Origin: Oscheius tipulae | Lineage: Eukaryota; Nematoda; Chromadorea; Rhabditida; Rhabditidae | Length of the DNA stretch: 64,000 nucleotides | Assembly (NCBI GenBank): GCA_037178975.1 | Contig: JASJZH010000001.1 | Coordinates: forward strand, 2,914,001-2,978,000 | Direction: 5' to 3' | Part shown: positions 53,010 through 64,000 of the stretch, in pieces | How the letters are laid out: each line of letters starts with the position of its first letter | Numbering within the stretch: the stretch's first letter is position 1 | Notes under the pieces: generated by a model | Database searches by the model: none | What the model saw: only the letters and a program-made list of their open reading frames with translations | What the model was told of the DNA's origin: nothing | Position numbers and translations under genes: made by a program

Positions 53010-53908
53010 AGAAAGATTCCTGTGATAGAAAGAGGGTGCTGTTCTTTCTGTAAATTCTATTGTTCTCAATAATAAAGTTGACTTTAAAAAACGTTTCAAG
53101 CTGTCATTTGATCACTCGTACGATCTCGCTCTTGCGAGTTGTCACCCCCGTACCACCTCGGCGCCCTCCCAACGGGTAGTCCCAGATTACCTGTTATCTT
53201 GCTGATTGATGATTATTTTACCTCAAATCCAATAATATTATAAAAAGAAATAGAGGTGCGGTCACGTCTACTATCTAAAGCGCGATGGTCTTGATTCTGT
53301 TTGTCTCGAATACTCTCCTTATTTCTACTTATTTTGAACCCAGACATGCACTGAAAGTTCAGGTATACCATCTTTGCTCCGAACTGTCACAATAGAGTCT
53401 TCTATCAAACGAACGGTTCATTTATTTCTATCTTCCTTGGCTTTGTTTTGCTCTCCGAGATTAGACACCAATTTTAAGCCTGCGAAAAACTTTCTCAGCC
53501 TGTTTACTCATAGAAGTACGGTCCCACGCAAAAATCTTACTGAACACTTCTTTGCATAGCTTTGCAACAGTCATAAGAAACGTTGTCGTACCCTGCCGTG
53601 GACACGAATGACTCACTTAAAGTCTCTGTCAAAATAACCCTTTGAGTACATAAGATTCTGGAGCGATTTCAAAACCTTGATCTAAAAAGTTTCCCCTCCA
53701 CGAATGGGCCCATCCCCTTCCTTCGCGTGCCCTTATCGTCCATTCCATTTTTATTAACGAGAGCCCATGTTCGCTATCGATTTATGAACTGCCCTATCAC
53801 GTTCTCAGCTGCTCCCGTATGGCCTGTTGTCAACAATGCATCCTCATCTTTCTAGGTAACCCATTTCTCATTGCCCCTTGCCCAATTTTCTCCTATTTTC
53901 CAAACTGA
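53010..53908. other. Intergenic region after P-glycoprotein
   Basis: AATAAA near 53072 probably ends the P-glycoprotein transcript. The remaining 0.8 kb shows no gene on either strand. Confidence 0.5.
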
Positions 53909-54049
53909 ATGCGTTCAGAATCGGAAGGAGAAGACGGCAAGCCGCCTAAGAGTCGTTGCTGTATAGCCTTGGCCTGTCTACTGCCAATGACCGTCTTCTT
54001 TGCCGTCTTGATATTTTTAATAATCTACGCGGTCGTCGTCGTCAAATAG
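53909..54049 (+). CDS. 46-residue membrane microprotein (candidate)
   Basis: A complete short frame with ATG at 53909 and TAG at 54047-54049. It reads MRSESEGEDGKPPKSRCC, then a long hydrophobic segment (IALACLLPMTVFFAVLIFL, continuing IIYAVVVV), and ends in Lys. The charged N-terminus with two Cys before a 28-residue hydrophobic stretch is the layout of a tail-anchored or type II micro-membrane protein; the Cys pair next to the membrane could be palmitoylated (inference). It is not linked by phase to any seen exon and could be the last exon of a longer gene. No family was recognised. Confidence 0.5.
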   Translation: MRSESEGEDGKPPKSRCCIALACLLPMTVFFAVLIFLIIYAVVVVK

Positions 54050-54620
54050 TCAACAAATCTCAATATCGGTTCTCCATGTACATAAATCATAATACATCTT
54101 CTTCTTTTTCTCACTTTTTGGTTGGAGCAGAGACCGCCGCGGGCCACTTGACAGCGGGCTCCTTATCTGGACAAAAAGCGATGAAAGCGTGACAATAAAC
54201 CTAATAGATCGCCCATTCGGAGCAGGCACAAACATGTACTTTGAAAGGGCTGAGATCGAATGAACAAGCAATTTCTTGACTGCAAGATGTTACGGGTGTG
54301 ACAGACCCAAGTAATCAATACGAGACCTATAGTTTAGATACTGATTTTTAACTGTGTATCTTTGTTCATTCGCAGTGAGCATCAGTTCTCATTGTTGTGC
54401 TAGCGACGGCTGTAGTCTTATCCGTCTCCTTTGGCTGTTCGACAGGTCCAGTCGGGGTCACAGTAGCTAAGTCCCTTCAGGCGCTTCTCGGTGCCACCTC
54501 CTATTCTCCCGACTTCGGGGTCTGCGGCTCCGTCATCGTCTTTTCCATCTTGCTCTTGCTCAAGGGCACCTTCCTAACCGTCGTCTTACCTGGCTGCTTC
54601 TTCTTCTTCCAGATGACGAA

Positions 54621-55179
54621 TCAGTAGACGAGAAATCCGCTGAGCAGAATGAGCAGGACGATGACTCCGATGACGATACCGACGATCATTCCCGTCTTGC
54701 TACTTCCTTTTCTGAACCAGATGCACTTTCTTCTCCTGACTTACTGCTCACGATGCTTGACTAAAATAACAGCACTACCCGCCCCTTTAGAGTACATACT
54801 TGCATCGACGAGATTTGAAAGGTTCAGTTTGGTGAAGGACCAGTCGTTGATAATCAGAACAAATTTAGTGACACCCTTTTTGTTTTGCATGTAGCCGTGA
54901 AATTCCTCTTCGCTGACTCCGTCGCTCAATTTCGTCAATCCAGAATAAAGCACCGAAGTGCACCCATTCCTCTACATCCACGTAGCTGCCTCACTGGCAT
55001 TTGCTCAAAGTTTCGAATTCTTTGACGGCCAGCAGGCATGGAACGTCGTCGAGTTGAACATTTTTAGCTGTAAGACCGGGGCTGTTGATCCATTCGATAG
55101 CCTCCGTTTGTATTTGTGACCATTCCCAGTGTGATAAATTGCAAACGATGCTTTGAACTTTAACATATGGCTTCGCCAT
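54621..55179 (-). CDS. Unrecognised small type I-like membrane protein with a doubtful TGA stop
   Basis: Exons as read: 54995-55179, 54800-54912, 54745-54760 and 54621-54711. The 5' exon encodes a globular-looking part with Cys residues (VQSIVCNLSHWEWSQIQ, DDVPCLLAVKEFETLSKC). Exon 2 continues EEEFHGYMQNKKGVTKFV and LNLSNLVDA. The last exon encodes a Gly/Ile-rich membrane segment (TGMIVGIVIGVIVLLILL, then SGFLVY) followed at once by TGA. Past the TGA the same frame continues with a typical juxtamembrane tail (FVIWKKKKQPGKTTVRK). Phases agree, but the third exon is only 16 bp and the last intron 33 bp, so the model is tentative. An upstream signal-peptide exon is expected but not identified. 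It may be a decaying gene. Confidence 0.45.
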
Positions 55180-55204
55180 CCTTTTGTCTTTACTATAGTT
55201 CACA

Positions 55205-55746
55205 TTAGCGGCTACGCCGCTTCATAATAACAACAGACTCCCAGTGGCTTCACTGCGACAAAAACATAGTTCTAGAGCGCACCCAAAATTGACTTGCCAC
55301 CCAATTTAGGCAATAACTGTTTCTGAACAACAAACTTCTGGACAACAAAATTGGCTCGCTTCTGTTTCGAACGAACAAATCAAACAAACAGACAGAGTGT
55401 ACCACAGAAACTATCGCTCTTAAATAGTAGAGATTGCTTAGATTTCAAAATTTCTTTTCTGCTTTTGCCTGTGAGAGATCTGAACCGGTTGACGTTTCCC
55501 GCCTTGGCAGCCAGCCAAGCAGTCTTTCCCGCCAAAGACGACATAATGGAAACAAGACGCTGCGTCTTCGAAAATCGCGACCAAGAAGACAGACGTTTAT
55601 ATCACTGACTCGAACTTAGAGGGTCAACCTCTCCGAATTAATGGGTTCAAACTTTAATAAAGAATTTCATCATTAGACCTAATAAGACAGAAGATTGTCT
55701 CTTCACATTGATTTTATTATAAATATATATGATCGAATTGGATTGT
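55205..55746. other. Spacer before the histone cluster
   Basis: No gene was seen on either strand between the 54621-55179 gene and the H4 3' end. AT-rich near 55660-55740. Confidence 0.5.
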
Positions 55747-55762
55747 GGCCCTGAAGAGGGCC
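55747..55762 (-). promoter_or_regulatory. Histone mRNA 3' stem-loop (H4)
   Basis: On the - strand GGCCCTCTTCAGGGCC: a 6-bp stem with a 4-base loop, preceded by CCAAC and followed by ACA. It lies 40 bp after the H4 stop. This is the SLBP-binding site that replaces polyadenylation in replication-dependent histone mRNAs. Confidence 0.92.
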
Positions 55763-55802
55763 GTTGGGTTTGGAAATGAGTTGCGAGATCCGACACAGAG
55801 AC

Positions 55803-56301
<499 letters not shown>

Positions 56302-56582
56302 ATCTGGACTCTCTTTGGATACTGTGCTCTCTCGGTTGAGATAGAGGTCAACCGAATCGATTGGCGGACAGATAATATTGGGAAAGAAATAAGGAGATGA
56401 AATGCAGAACAAAAACTTTTGAGGTTCAGAGTAGAGTGCACAAAAATAATTTGAAGAGAACTTATTGAAGAGCTTTTTGAAAAAGTTAGAACACTTTCTA
56501 CGAGTAAAAGAACTTTAAAACGTTCTCGAATCACACGCACTCGTCTCGTGAAGTCGTCATATGCATAACAAGGAAAAAGAAG

Positions 56583-57011
56583 CCAGAAGAGTCGTCGACG
56601 AAGAAGGAGCCACCGACCAAGAAGGACAGCAACTGGGTCGAAAGTTGCAAGTCGAAACTGGAGAAAGTCCCGAAATCGGAGAAGCCAGTAAGTAGGAGTC
56701 GCTCTACTCAAATCACGGAGTAATTTCAGAACAGTGGCATGGTGACGGCAAAGGAATCGCGACCGGAGCCGATGATGTCATCTATCCAGAAGGAGAAGAT
56801 GAACGAGAGGACGAGAGATCTGGCTGGAAGGAAACCGGGAGACGAGGACGACTCTCTGGTAACAGTTCCTTACGAGATGCCGGAATACTATGCTGACAAG
56901 GAGTTACACTTTGCGAAGAAGATCGCCAAAATCAAGGAGGGACCGACGGGAACAGCTCTATCTGGCCACAGACGACGACCAAAAGTAAGTAGAGGATGGT
57001 TTGGTGAATAA
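56583..57011 (+). CDS. Unrecognised Lys/Glu-rich protein between H4 and H2A (partial)
   Basis: Two exons in phase: open frame to 56687 (KPEESSTKKEPPTKKDSNW...KSEKP), a 42-bp intron, then 56730-57011 (NSGMVTAKESRPEPMM...DSLVTVPYEMPEYYADKELH, AKKIAKIKEGPTGTALSGHR). The first exon has no in-frame ATG before an upstream stop, so a further 5' exon must exist or the model is wrong; the ATG at 56739 is an alternative start. The end is either the stop at 57009-57011, overlapping AATAAA, or a GTAAGT donor at about 56985 leading onward. Composition suggests an unstructured basic protein. No family was recognised. Confidence 0.45.
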
Positions 57012-57365
57012 AGAAACATTCAAAGAATCCTTTTCGTTTAAATTTTTTAAGATACTTGACTGATAGTGGTCTTGTAGAGCCTGGGTTCCAAAATGTGCTC
57101 ATAAATTGTCTATTTGTTTGATGTTGAGGGTCTGTTCAGTTCAGTAGTCCGAGTTTGTATGGGAAGGATGGCGAGCAACCGAAAAGACCATTGAATCAGA
57201 TCAGAACAGACTGGAACATACATTCCAGTCCTTCCCACTATGTTTGAGACACTATTCATGGGACTTTCCTAGTTTGAGCCCCGGCTAGCTTGCAAAGCTG
57301 TCCTTTTCAGAACTCTGACCACTCCTTTTCATTTATTCAAGTAATGTAAGAACGAGTTGAATTGT

Positions 57366-57381
57366 GGCCCTGAAGAGGGCC
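57366..57381 (-). promoter_or_regulatory. Histone mRNA 3' stem-loop (H2A)
   Basis: GGCCCTCTTCAGGGCC on the - strand, 31 bp after the H2A stop, identical in stem and loop to the other four in the cluster. Confidence 0.92.
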
Positions 57382-57412
57382 GTTGGGTTTGAAAATGTGC
57401 CGAAGTAGCTGT

Positions 57413-57793
57413 TTACTTCTCCTCAGCAGTCTTCTTGGGGAGAAGGACGGCCTGGATGTTGGGCAGGACTCCTCCCTGAGCAATGGTGACTCCGGAGAGA
57501 AGCTTGTTCAACTCCTCGTCGTTGCGGACAGCGAGCTGAAGATGGCGAGGGTTGATTCTGGTCTTCTTGTTGTCACGGGCGGCGTTTCCAGCCAACTCGA
57601 GGACCTCAGCAGCGAGGTATTCGAGGACGGCGGCCAGGTAGACGGGGGCGCCAGCTCCGATACGCTGAGCGTAGTTGCCCTTGCGGAGCATACGGTGCAG
57701 ACGACCGACGGGGAACTGAAGTCCGGCACGGCTCGAGCGAGACTTGGCCTTTCCTCCAGACTTGGCTTTTCCTCCCTTTCCTCTTCCAGACAT
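57413..57793 (-). CDS. H2A: Histone H2A
   Basis: 126 codons, no intron: [20 protein letters not shown], then the fold with [20 protein letters not shown], acidic-patch residues ([23 protein letters not shown]), ending [11 protein letters not shown]. The short tail lacks an SQ[EQ] motif, so it is a canonical rather than an H2A.X form. TATAAG lies at 57853-57858 on the - strand; the shared GGCTAACGGAGAG element is at 57866-57878 and an E2F-like TTTTGGCGCGC at about 57892-57902. Confidence 0.99.
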   Translation of the reverse strand: MSGRGKGGKAKSGGKAKSRSSRAGLQFPVGRLHRMLRKGNYAQRIGAGAPVYLAAVLEYLAAEVLELAGNAARDNKKTRINPRHLQLAVRNDEELNKLLSGVTIAQGGVLPNIQAVLLPKKTAEEK

Positions 57794-57852
57794 GACGACT
57801 TGACGGCGGTTAGTTGAGTGTGAGACTCGTACCGAATGGGCTGAATCCTGCT

Positions 57853-57902
57853 CTTATAAGGGGTTCTCTCCGTTAGCCCCGCCCATCCAAAAGCGCGCCA
57901 AA
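57853..57902 (-). promoter_or_regulatory. H2A promoter
   Basis: TATAAG (57853-57858), a 13-bp element GGCTAACGGAGAG (57866-57878) identical to that of both H2B genes, and TTTTGGCGCGC (57892-57902). Confidence 0.65.
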
Positions 57903-58071
57903 ATCTCACCCTTCTCCGTTTAATATGGTCCCTTGCGAGGAGAGGCGACGCGGAGATAACACAGGACGCGAGGCTATTGGGTCAACCTGTGAACAGGACT
58001 AGAATTGAATAGAGCGGGGTGATCTCGAGGGAGAATGCTGGCTGCGAGCCAAGAGAGTTTGATAGGGAAAG

Positions 58072-58996
58072 ATGAAGGCACTTTTTGAAGGAGGAGACCC
58101 AACGTTTGGGAAAACGAAGAATAGTGTGAATGAAGTAAATGTAGAAGTTCAGGCTCCAGTTGTTTTTGAAAAATTCTGTAGGGAGCAGATGTGTTTGAAG
58201 AAACAGAACACTGTCGATCCGATTGGTGGTAAATATGTTCTTCTCCAGCAGATTTTCAAGGAATCTCTTTGAAGAACCCCATGTAGAACCATTCGATTTC
58301 GCCTGTACTGATACCAGCAAAAGTCACGAGAGGCTGATCTACCGTGAAAAAGATGTTGAAAGTAGAGAGTAGTGGAAGAGTCGGGGAAGCAAAATTTTTC
58401 CAGAGAGCTGTGGAGTCGAACTTGTCCTGGCAAGACAGGGATGATACGGGCTCTAATGCCTGACTTGTCAAGGCCAGTTAGTTGCTTCCGACAGTTTCCG
58501 AGGAGAAGGTTAACTTCAATTGTTCTGTCATTAGACTCTACTTTTTCAGATCTCCGAAGTGTGCTACTCGACGGCAGATTCCGAGAAATCGACAGGGTTT
58601 GGACAGAAATAACCGACGAGACTGTGGCTGCTCGTGGACTGACCTTGTTCCATGGATGGACGATCAACATTGGCAAAGGATTTCATCGCACACCGAGCCA
58701 AAATGGAGAAGGCTTTTTCGTCTTCTGCGAGTCTAGTTGACTGGATTGCTCAGGAGGACGGGCTTCTGGATGAAGTCGATGTTCATCAGGAGAACTGCCA
58801 CGGACGCCACTTTGGTTCGGATTTCAGGCTAGGTTTCTGCGTCTTTGTCAATATCAGTCTGACTGCAAGGATTGCTCTGGATAATGAACTTCTGGACAGA
58901 GTCGCGAAAATCGATCTGGAAGCTCATCTGACGACGCCTTGGTTCGGATTTCAGTGTCTACAAGCCAGAAAACAGAAACTTAATTGTGATGTGTGA
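58072..58996 (+). CDS. Possible unrecognised gene between H2A and H2B (model unresolved)
   Basis: Three stretches look protein-coding but were not joined with confidence: 58072-58230 (MKALFEGGDPTFGKTKNS... ending at a GTAAAT donor); about 58547-58740 after a TTTTTCAG acceptor (DGRFREIDRVWTEITDET, GLTLFHGWTINIGKGF); and a frame from the ATG at 58673 to 58996 (LVDWIAQEDGLLDEVDVHQ, GFCVFVNISLTARIALDN). The last two overlap in different frames, so at most one of them is used at 58673-58740, or a frameshift is present. It could be a decaying gene. Confidence 0.3.
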
Positions 58997-58999
58997 GGA

Positions 59000-59741
59000 G
59001 ATCTCTTTGTGAACACATATGTAACTAAGAAACTAGCTAACTGATTTCATAGGCTGAGAATCACATAGTGGGAAAGTCAACTTCATTTAAAAGATGCTCT
59101 CTACACTTCGGGCAGTCCATCTTGACACCCTACCAATCACATTGAAAAGGTTTCAGTTGTACGACAATGAATGCACTGTTCCAGACTTTCATTGGAACAA
59201 CAGATGTTTGAAAGAAGAAGAATAAAACAATAAAAAAGGCAGCTTAAGATAAATTTTGGAGCAAAGGACGAGGTCGTCCATTCTCTTCAACCAGCCAGTG
59301 ACAGACGGATGCTCGACAAATGTTTGACTTTTTAGTATCCATTTCCTAAGACGTTGTTTCTCCTTCACCTCATAGACATGGAAATTCCAATTAGAAATCA
59401 GGAATATGTCTCTGATTGCCTCCATAGATCCAAGGTCAAATACGAGATTCTGAGTGTGGTTTTGTCTGTCTTGAATCTCAATTTTTATGCAACGAATAAG
59501 AATTGTTATTGAATAAGAAAATGTAATTGAAAGATAAGGCAGTTATTGGTAGATGAAGGGTCCTGATGACCGTAACACTCACAGAGGAACTGCATATCGC
59601 CAGTAAAAAACCATCCTATTTTCAGAGCGGCTGTCGGTCAAGATAGTAACAAATCGGGAATTAGTGTTCGAGACGATAAAGTTGGAATGGGCTTAACATT
59701 TGTGTGAACTAGCTTGGTATCAGTTTTCGGCTTTTTGTGAC
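59000..59741. other. Spacer with a copy of the H2B 3' flank
   Basis: No gene was seen. Bases 59463-59504 (TGTCTGTCTTGAATCTCAA and onward) repeat 60223-60264 from the H2B 3' flank in direct orientation, about 42 bp without a visible mismatch. Confidence 0.6.
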
Positions 59742-60278
59742 TGTTGCAAAGTATAGTTGGTATTTTCTTAGCAAAACTCGAAAATGTCGGGTTCATGGCA
59801 ATTTCACAATCTTCTTAGCCGCTCGTGTTTTAGGAATAAATGGCTTTTAAACTTGTTTTTTAGCTCTAGGTTTTTCTAACGATCTAATTTCTGCAAAAGG
59901 CTCTTCAAGTTGTGCGAGCGAATACAAAAATGAAAAGAATGTATTGGCTTTCACAAAACAAAAATGAAGAGAATGAAGAGAGTCTGGGAAAAAAAACTTA
60001 GGAGCAAGAGCACAGAATGCAAGAAAAAAAGAAAATAATAAGAAACATTGTGTTTTTTTTTTCTTCTCTTTTTGGTTTCGTCTAAGTCATTTAATCACGC
60101 TCATAGTGATAAGCAGTATACAAGAGCTGAAAACCGAAAAATACAGCAAAACGTAAATAAGAACCAGAACAACCCAAAAGAAAAATAGAATCCAAGGCGT
60201 TCCGCGCGTAAAACGGAATGGTTGTCTGTCTTGAATCTCAATTTTTATGCAACGAATAAGAATTTCGAATGGATATGT

Positions 60279-60294
60279 GGCCCTGAAGAGGGCC
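60279..60294 (-). promoter_or_regulatory. Histone mRNA 3' stem-loop (H2B, left copy)
   Basis: GGCCCTCTTCAGGGCC on the - strand, 35 bp after the stop of the left H2B gene. Confidence 0.92.
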
Positions 60295-60329
60295 GTTGGG
60301 TTTTGACAGGAACTCTCGGGTGAAGAGAA

Positions 60330-60704
60330 TTACTTGCTGGAGGTGTACTTGGTGACAGCCTTGGTTCCCTCAGAGACGGCGTGCTTGGCGAGCTCTCCGG
60401 GCAGGATGAGGCGGACAGCGGTCTGGACTTCGCGAGAAGAGATGGTGCTCTTCTTGTTGTAGTGGGCAAGACGGCTGGCCTCGGCAGCAATGCGCTCGAA
60501 GACGTCGTTGACGAAGGAGTTCATGATGGACATGGCCTTGGAGGAGACTCCGGTATCGGGGTGGACCTGCTTCAGAACACGGTAGATGTAGACAGAGTAA
60601 GACTCCTTGCGTCCTCCACGTCTCTTCTTCTTCTCTCCGGTACGAGTGGCCTTCTGAGCCTTGGCGGCTTTCTTGGCTCCCTTGGCGGACGGCTTGGGCG
60701 GCAT
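60330..60704 (-). CDS. H2B: Histone H2B (left copy)
   Basis: 124 residues, no intron: [40 protein letters not shown], ending [12 protein letters not shown]; the ubiquitin-acceptor lysine is in AVTKYTSSK. The start at MPPK was chosen because it matches the family; an ATG 21 bases upstream is in frame and would add seven residues. TATAAG at 60754-60759 and GGCTAACGGAGAG at 60767-60779 on the - strand. The predicted protein is identical to the right copy. Confidence 0.99.
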   Translation of the reverse strand: MPPKPSAKGAKKAAKAQKATRTGEKKKRRGGRKESYSVYIYRVLKQVHPDTGVSSKAMSIMNSFVNDVFERIAAEASRLAHYNKKSTISSREVQTAVRLILPGELAKHAVSEGTKAVTKYTSSK

Positions 60705-60753
60705 GGTCAGTAGTTCACTTGGCAAGTGGTAAGGATCCCTTCCTTCTCTGTCT

Positions 60754-60803
60754 CTTATAGCGAGTGCTCTCCGTTAGCCACGCCCCTTGCGTCCCGCCAA
60801 AAC
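60754..60803 (-). promoter_or_regulatory. H2B promoter (left copy)
   Basis: TATAAG (60754-60759), GGCTAACGGAGAG (60767-60779), GGCGTGG just upstream, and TTTTGGCGGGAC at about 60792-60803. Identity with the right copy stops at about 60815, so the distal upstream sequence differs between the two genes. Confidence 0.65.
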
Positions 60804-60815
60804 TCTGGACTCTCT

Positions 60816-61993
<1,178 letters not shown>

Positions 61994-62022
61994 GTGCTCG
62001 TGACTCTAATTTGAAAACCCAA

Positions 62023-62038
62023 CGGCCCTCTTCAGGGC
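62023..62038 (+). promoter_or_regulatory. Histone mRNA 3' stem-loop (H3)
   Basis: GGCCCTCTTCAGGGCC preceded by CCCAAC and followed by ACAT, 30 bp after the H3 stop. Confidence 0.92.
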
Positions 62039-62926
62039 CACATATCTCATACCGTTCCTTGTTTCAATAAAATGAATACGACAAAGCGTTTAACTTGATA
62101 CAGTACTCATTTGCTATTGAACGGATTTATCAGTCACTGCCCGGAGTCGACTGTCAAACATAGATCTTTACTCAATTGTTTGAGGAGTTGCTACCGAGAA
62201 AGTTACTGTTCTGGATAAATGGACAGAAGAGTTGTAAGAACATCTTGGTCACACACCATCGTTGGGTGTATCTCGTAAAAGTTTGAGAGATGACTAACGT
62301 TCCGCTAACCCGACTTTGTCTTTTTACAGTGCAGAAATTAGTGAAAGGTATGTACAAGTTACATGCATCGGAGGTTGAAACATGTTCTATCAGAGTATTG
62401 GAAGTCTATGGAATCTCAAGGTCAATTCTGGTAGATAAGTCTTCTGTCAATACTTTCTGATAGACTGTTGCCCAACCGAATGTGGCATCAGATTTGTCAG
62501 TTTCGCTCGACATGTTGCTATCAGTTTTAGACCATTCAGTTTTGCTCGACTGTCGTGGTCAATTAGATACAGAATTTCCCCTCATGCCAATTGCTATCGA
62601 GTTCTTATAAGAGAAGAGTTGTTGCATGCCCCAGAGTTTTACTGGCTTCTAAAAACCGGCTAGCTGTAGAACGGAAACAAACTATTGTTGTTTTACAGGA
62701 GTTTCCACCATTCCTCATTTGAGATCCGTAGTCACATGTATATTTGTTGGCATTGTAGTCGAGACAATTTGGTCTGTTCTTTGCCCTGAGAATTGAGCTC
62801 TGATGTAGTCGGAACTGTTCTTCGTGCTCCCCTCTAGGTATTCCTTCTTAATCGACTCCTTCTCTCCAACGCTATCTCGCTGGCTCTCAGCCAGCGTCCT
62901 CTCCGATTAGAGGTTACATTGTAGCG
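62039..62926. other. Spacer between H3 and right H2B
   Basis: No gene was seen. Around 62450-62500 (TGTCAATACTTTCTGATAGA and onward) it echoes, in reverse orientation, the left spacer near 61005-61040, showing that remnants of an older, diverged inverted arrangement extend inside the identical arms. Confidence 0.55.
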
Positions 62927-63037
62927 AGAGAGTCCAGAGTTTTGGCGGGACGCAAGGGGCGTGGCTAACGGAGAGCACTCGCTATAAGAGACAGAGAAGG
63001 AAGGGATCCTTACCACTTGCCAAGTGAACTACTGACC

Positions 63038-63412
63038 ATGCCGCCCAAGCCGTCCGCCAAGGGAGCCAAGAAAGCCGCCAAGGCTCAGAAGGCCACTCGT
63101 ACCGGAGAGAAGAAGAAGAGACGTGGAGGACGCAAGGAGTCTTACTCTGTCTACATCTACCGTGTTCTGAAGCAGGTCCACCCCGATACCGGAGTCTCCT
63201 CCAAGGCCATGTCCATCATGAACTCCTTCGTCAACGACGTCTTCGAGCGCATTGCTGCCGAGGCCAGCCGTCTTGCCCACTACAACAAGAAGAGCACCAT
63301 CTCTTCTCGCGAAGTCCAGACCGCTGTCCGCCTCATCCTGCCCGGAGAGCTCGCCAAGCACGCCGTCTCTGAGGGAACCAAGGCTGTCACCAAGTACACC
63401 TCCAGCAAGTAA
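63038..63412 (+). CDS. H2B: Histone H2B (right copy)
   Basis: Predicted protein identical to the left copy: 124 residues, [12 protein letters not shown] to TKYTSSK. TATAAG near 62983-62988 and GGCTAACGGAGAG at 62963-62975 are within the duplicated segment, so the core promoter was copied with the gene, while sequence before 62927 is different. Confidence 0.99.
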   Translation: MPPKPSAKGAKKAAKAQKATRTGEKKKRRGGRKESYSVYIYRVLKQVHPDTGVSSKAMSIMNSFVNDVFERIAAEASRLAHYNKKSTISSREVQTAVRLILPGELAKHAVSEGTKAVTKYTSSK

Positions 63413-63447
63413 TTCTCTTCACCCGAGAGTTCCTGTCAAAACCCAAC

Positions 63448-63463
63448 GGCCCTCTTCAGGGCC
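63448..63463 (+). promoter_or_regulatory. Histone mRNA 3' stem-loop (H2B, right copy)
   Basis: GGCCCTCTTCAGGGCC, the mirror image of 60279-60294. Confidence 0.92.
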
Positions 63464-64000
63464 ACATATCCATTCGAAATTCTTATTCGTTGCATAAAAA
63501 TTGAGATTCAAGACAGACAACCATTCCGTTTTACGCGCGGAACGCCTTGGATTCTATTTTTCTTTTGGGTTGTTCTGGTTCTTATTTACGTTTTGCTGTA
63601 TTTTTCGGTTTTCAGCTCTTGTATACTGCTTATCACTATGAGCGTGATTAAATGACTTAGACGAAACCAAAAAGAGAAGAAAAAAAAAACACAATGTTTC
63701 TTATTATTTTCTTTTTTTCTTGCATTCTGTGCTCTTGCTCCTAAGTTTTTTTTCCCAGACTCTCTTCATTCTCTTCATTTTTGTTTTGTGAAAGCCAATA
63801 CATTCTTTTCATTTTTGTATTCGCTCGCACAACTTGAAGAGCCTTTTGCAGAAATTAGATCGTTAGAAAAACCTAGAGCTAAAAAACAAGTTTAAAAGCC
63901 ATTTATTCCTAAAACACGAGCGGCTAAGAAGATTGTGAAATTGCCATGAACCCGACATTTTCGAGTTTTGCTAAGAAAATACCAACTATACTTTGCAACA

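Larger units (their letters stand above)
59742..60815. repeat. Left arm of a long inverted duplication carrying H2B
   Basis: Reverse-complements 62927-64000 (position x matches 123742 minus x). The start and stop of H2B, the stem-loop, a 10-base homopolymer and both sampled ends all fit this one equation, so there is no net insertion or deletion, and no mismatch was noticed by eye. The inner boundary falls in the H2B promoter at GAGAGTCC; the outer boundary may lie beyond the window. Confidence 0.92.
62927..64000. repeat. Right arm of the long inverted duplication carrying H2B
   Basis: Reverse complement of 59742-60815. The arm is still matching at the last base of the window, so its true length is unknown and at least 1,074 bp. 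Confidence 0.92.

Noticed and set aside
58149-58676. 175-codon - strand frame
   Set aside because: Composition random and no supporting splice sites; the + strand has better coding signals.
60381-60713. 110-codon frame antisense to H2B (also at 63029-63361)
   Set aside because: Reverse shadow of a strongly codon-biased histone gene.

Overview
This window is nuclear DNA from a nematode. Evidence: genes split by very small introns (many 38-42 bp) with TTTTCAG-type acceptors; acceptor-like AG sites only a few bases upstream of many start codons, as expected of spliced-leader trans-splicing; same-strand runs of genes 200-550 bp apart; a NOAH-1 gene (PAN plus ZP protein of the moulting cuticle); an 82-codon MOAG-4/SERF protein; a nematode-type P-glycoprotein; and histone genes ending in the GGCCCTCTTCAGGGCC hairpin. 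The species was not identified. Exon boundaries were read by hand and checked for frame; where exon lengths are quoted they sum to whole codons.

Layout. 1-3740 (-): 5' part of noah-1. 3741-7415: long intergenic stretch. 7416-13615 (-): a LAP1/LULL1-like torsin cofactor followed by the ribosome-biogenesis factor BOP1. 14238-15544 (+): RPB10/RPABC5 and MOAG-4/SERF. 16954-23718 (+): FANCI, with a small antisense membrane-protein gene in one intron and transposon-like debris in others. 23785-25306 (-): S-adenosylmethionine synthetase, tail-to-tail with FANCI. 25307-29518: intergenic. 29519-33316 (+): PFTAIRE kinase (CDK14 type), with a Pro/Ala-rich antisense gene in an intron. 33766-43759 (-): VAP, eIF4A3, a DHHC3/7-type palmitoyltransferase and GPAA1 in one same-strand run that may be an operon. 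45274-46890: two small unrecognised genes. 47331-53003 (+): P-glycoprotein. 53909-55179: a 46-codon membrane microprotein and a small membrane protein with a suspicious TGA. 55747-64000: a replication-dependent histone cluster (H4-, H2A-, H2B-, H3+, H2B+), with at least one unrecognised gene between histones.

Functional links. Most genes are housekeeping: rRNA processing (BOP1), RNA polymerase core (RPB10), exon-junction complex (eIF4A3), ER and membrane biology (VAP, GPAA1, DHHC, LAP1-like), DNA cross-link repair (FANCI), methyl-donor synthesis (SAMS) and chromatin (histones). The histone genes share an E2F-like TTGGCG site, a TATA box and the same 3' hairpin, and H2A and H2B also share a 13-bp element, pointing to common S-phase control. 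The right end of the window lies inside a long, apparently identical inverted duplication of the H2B gene.

Nothing seen amounts to a clearly new biological system. The most unusual items are the H2B inverted duplication, the nested antisense genes, intronic SINE- and hAT-like elements, GC-AG introns, the in-frame TGA with a coding-like tail, and a hairpin that overlaps a 3' splice site.
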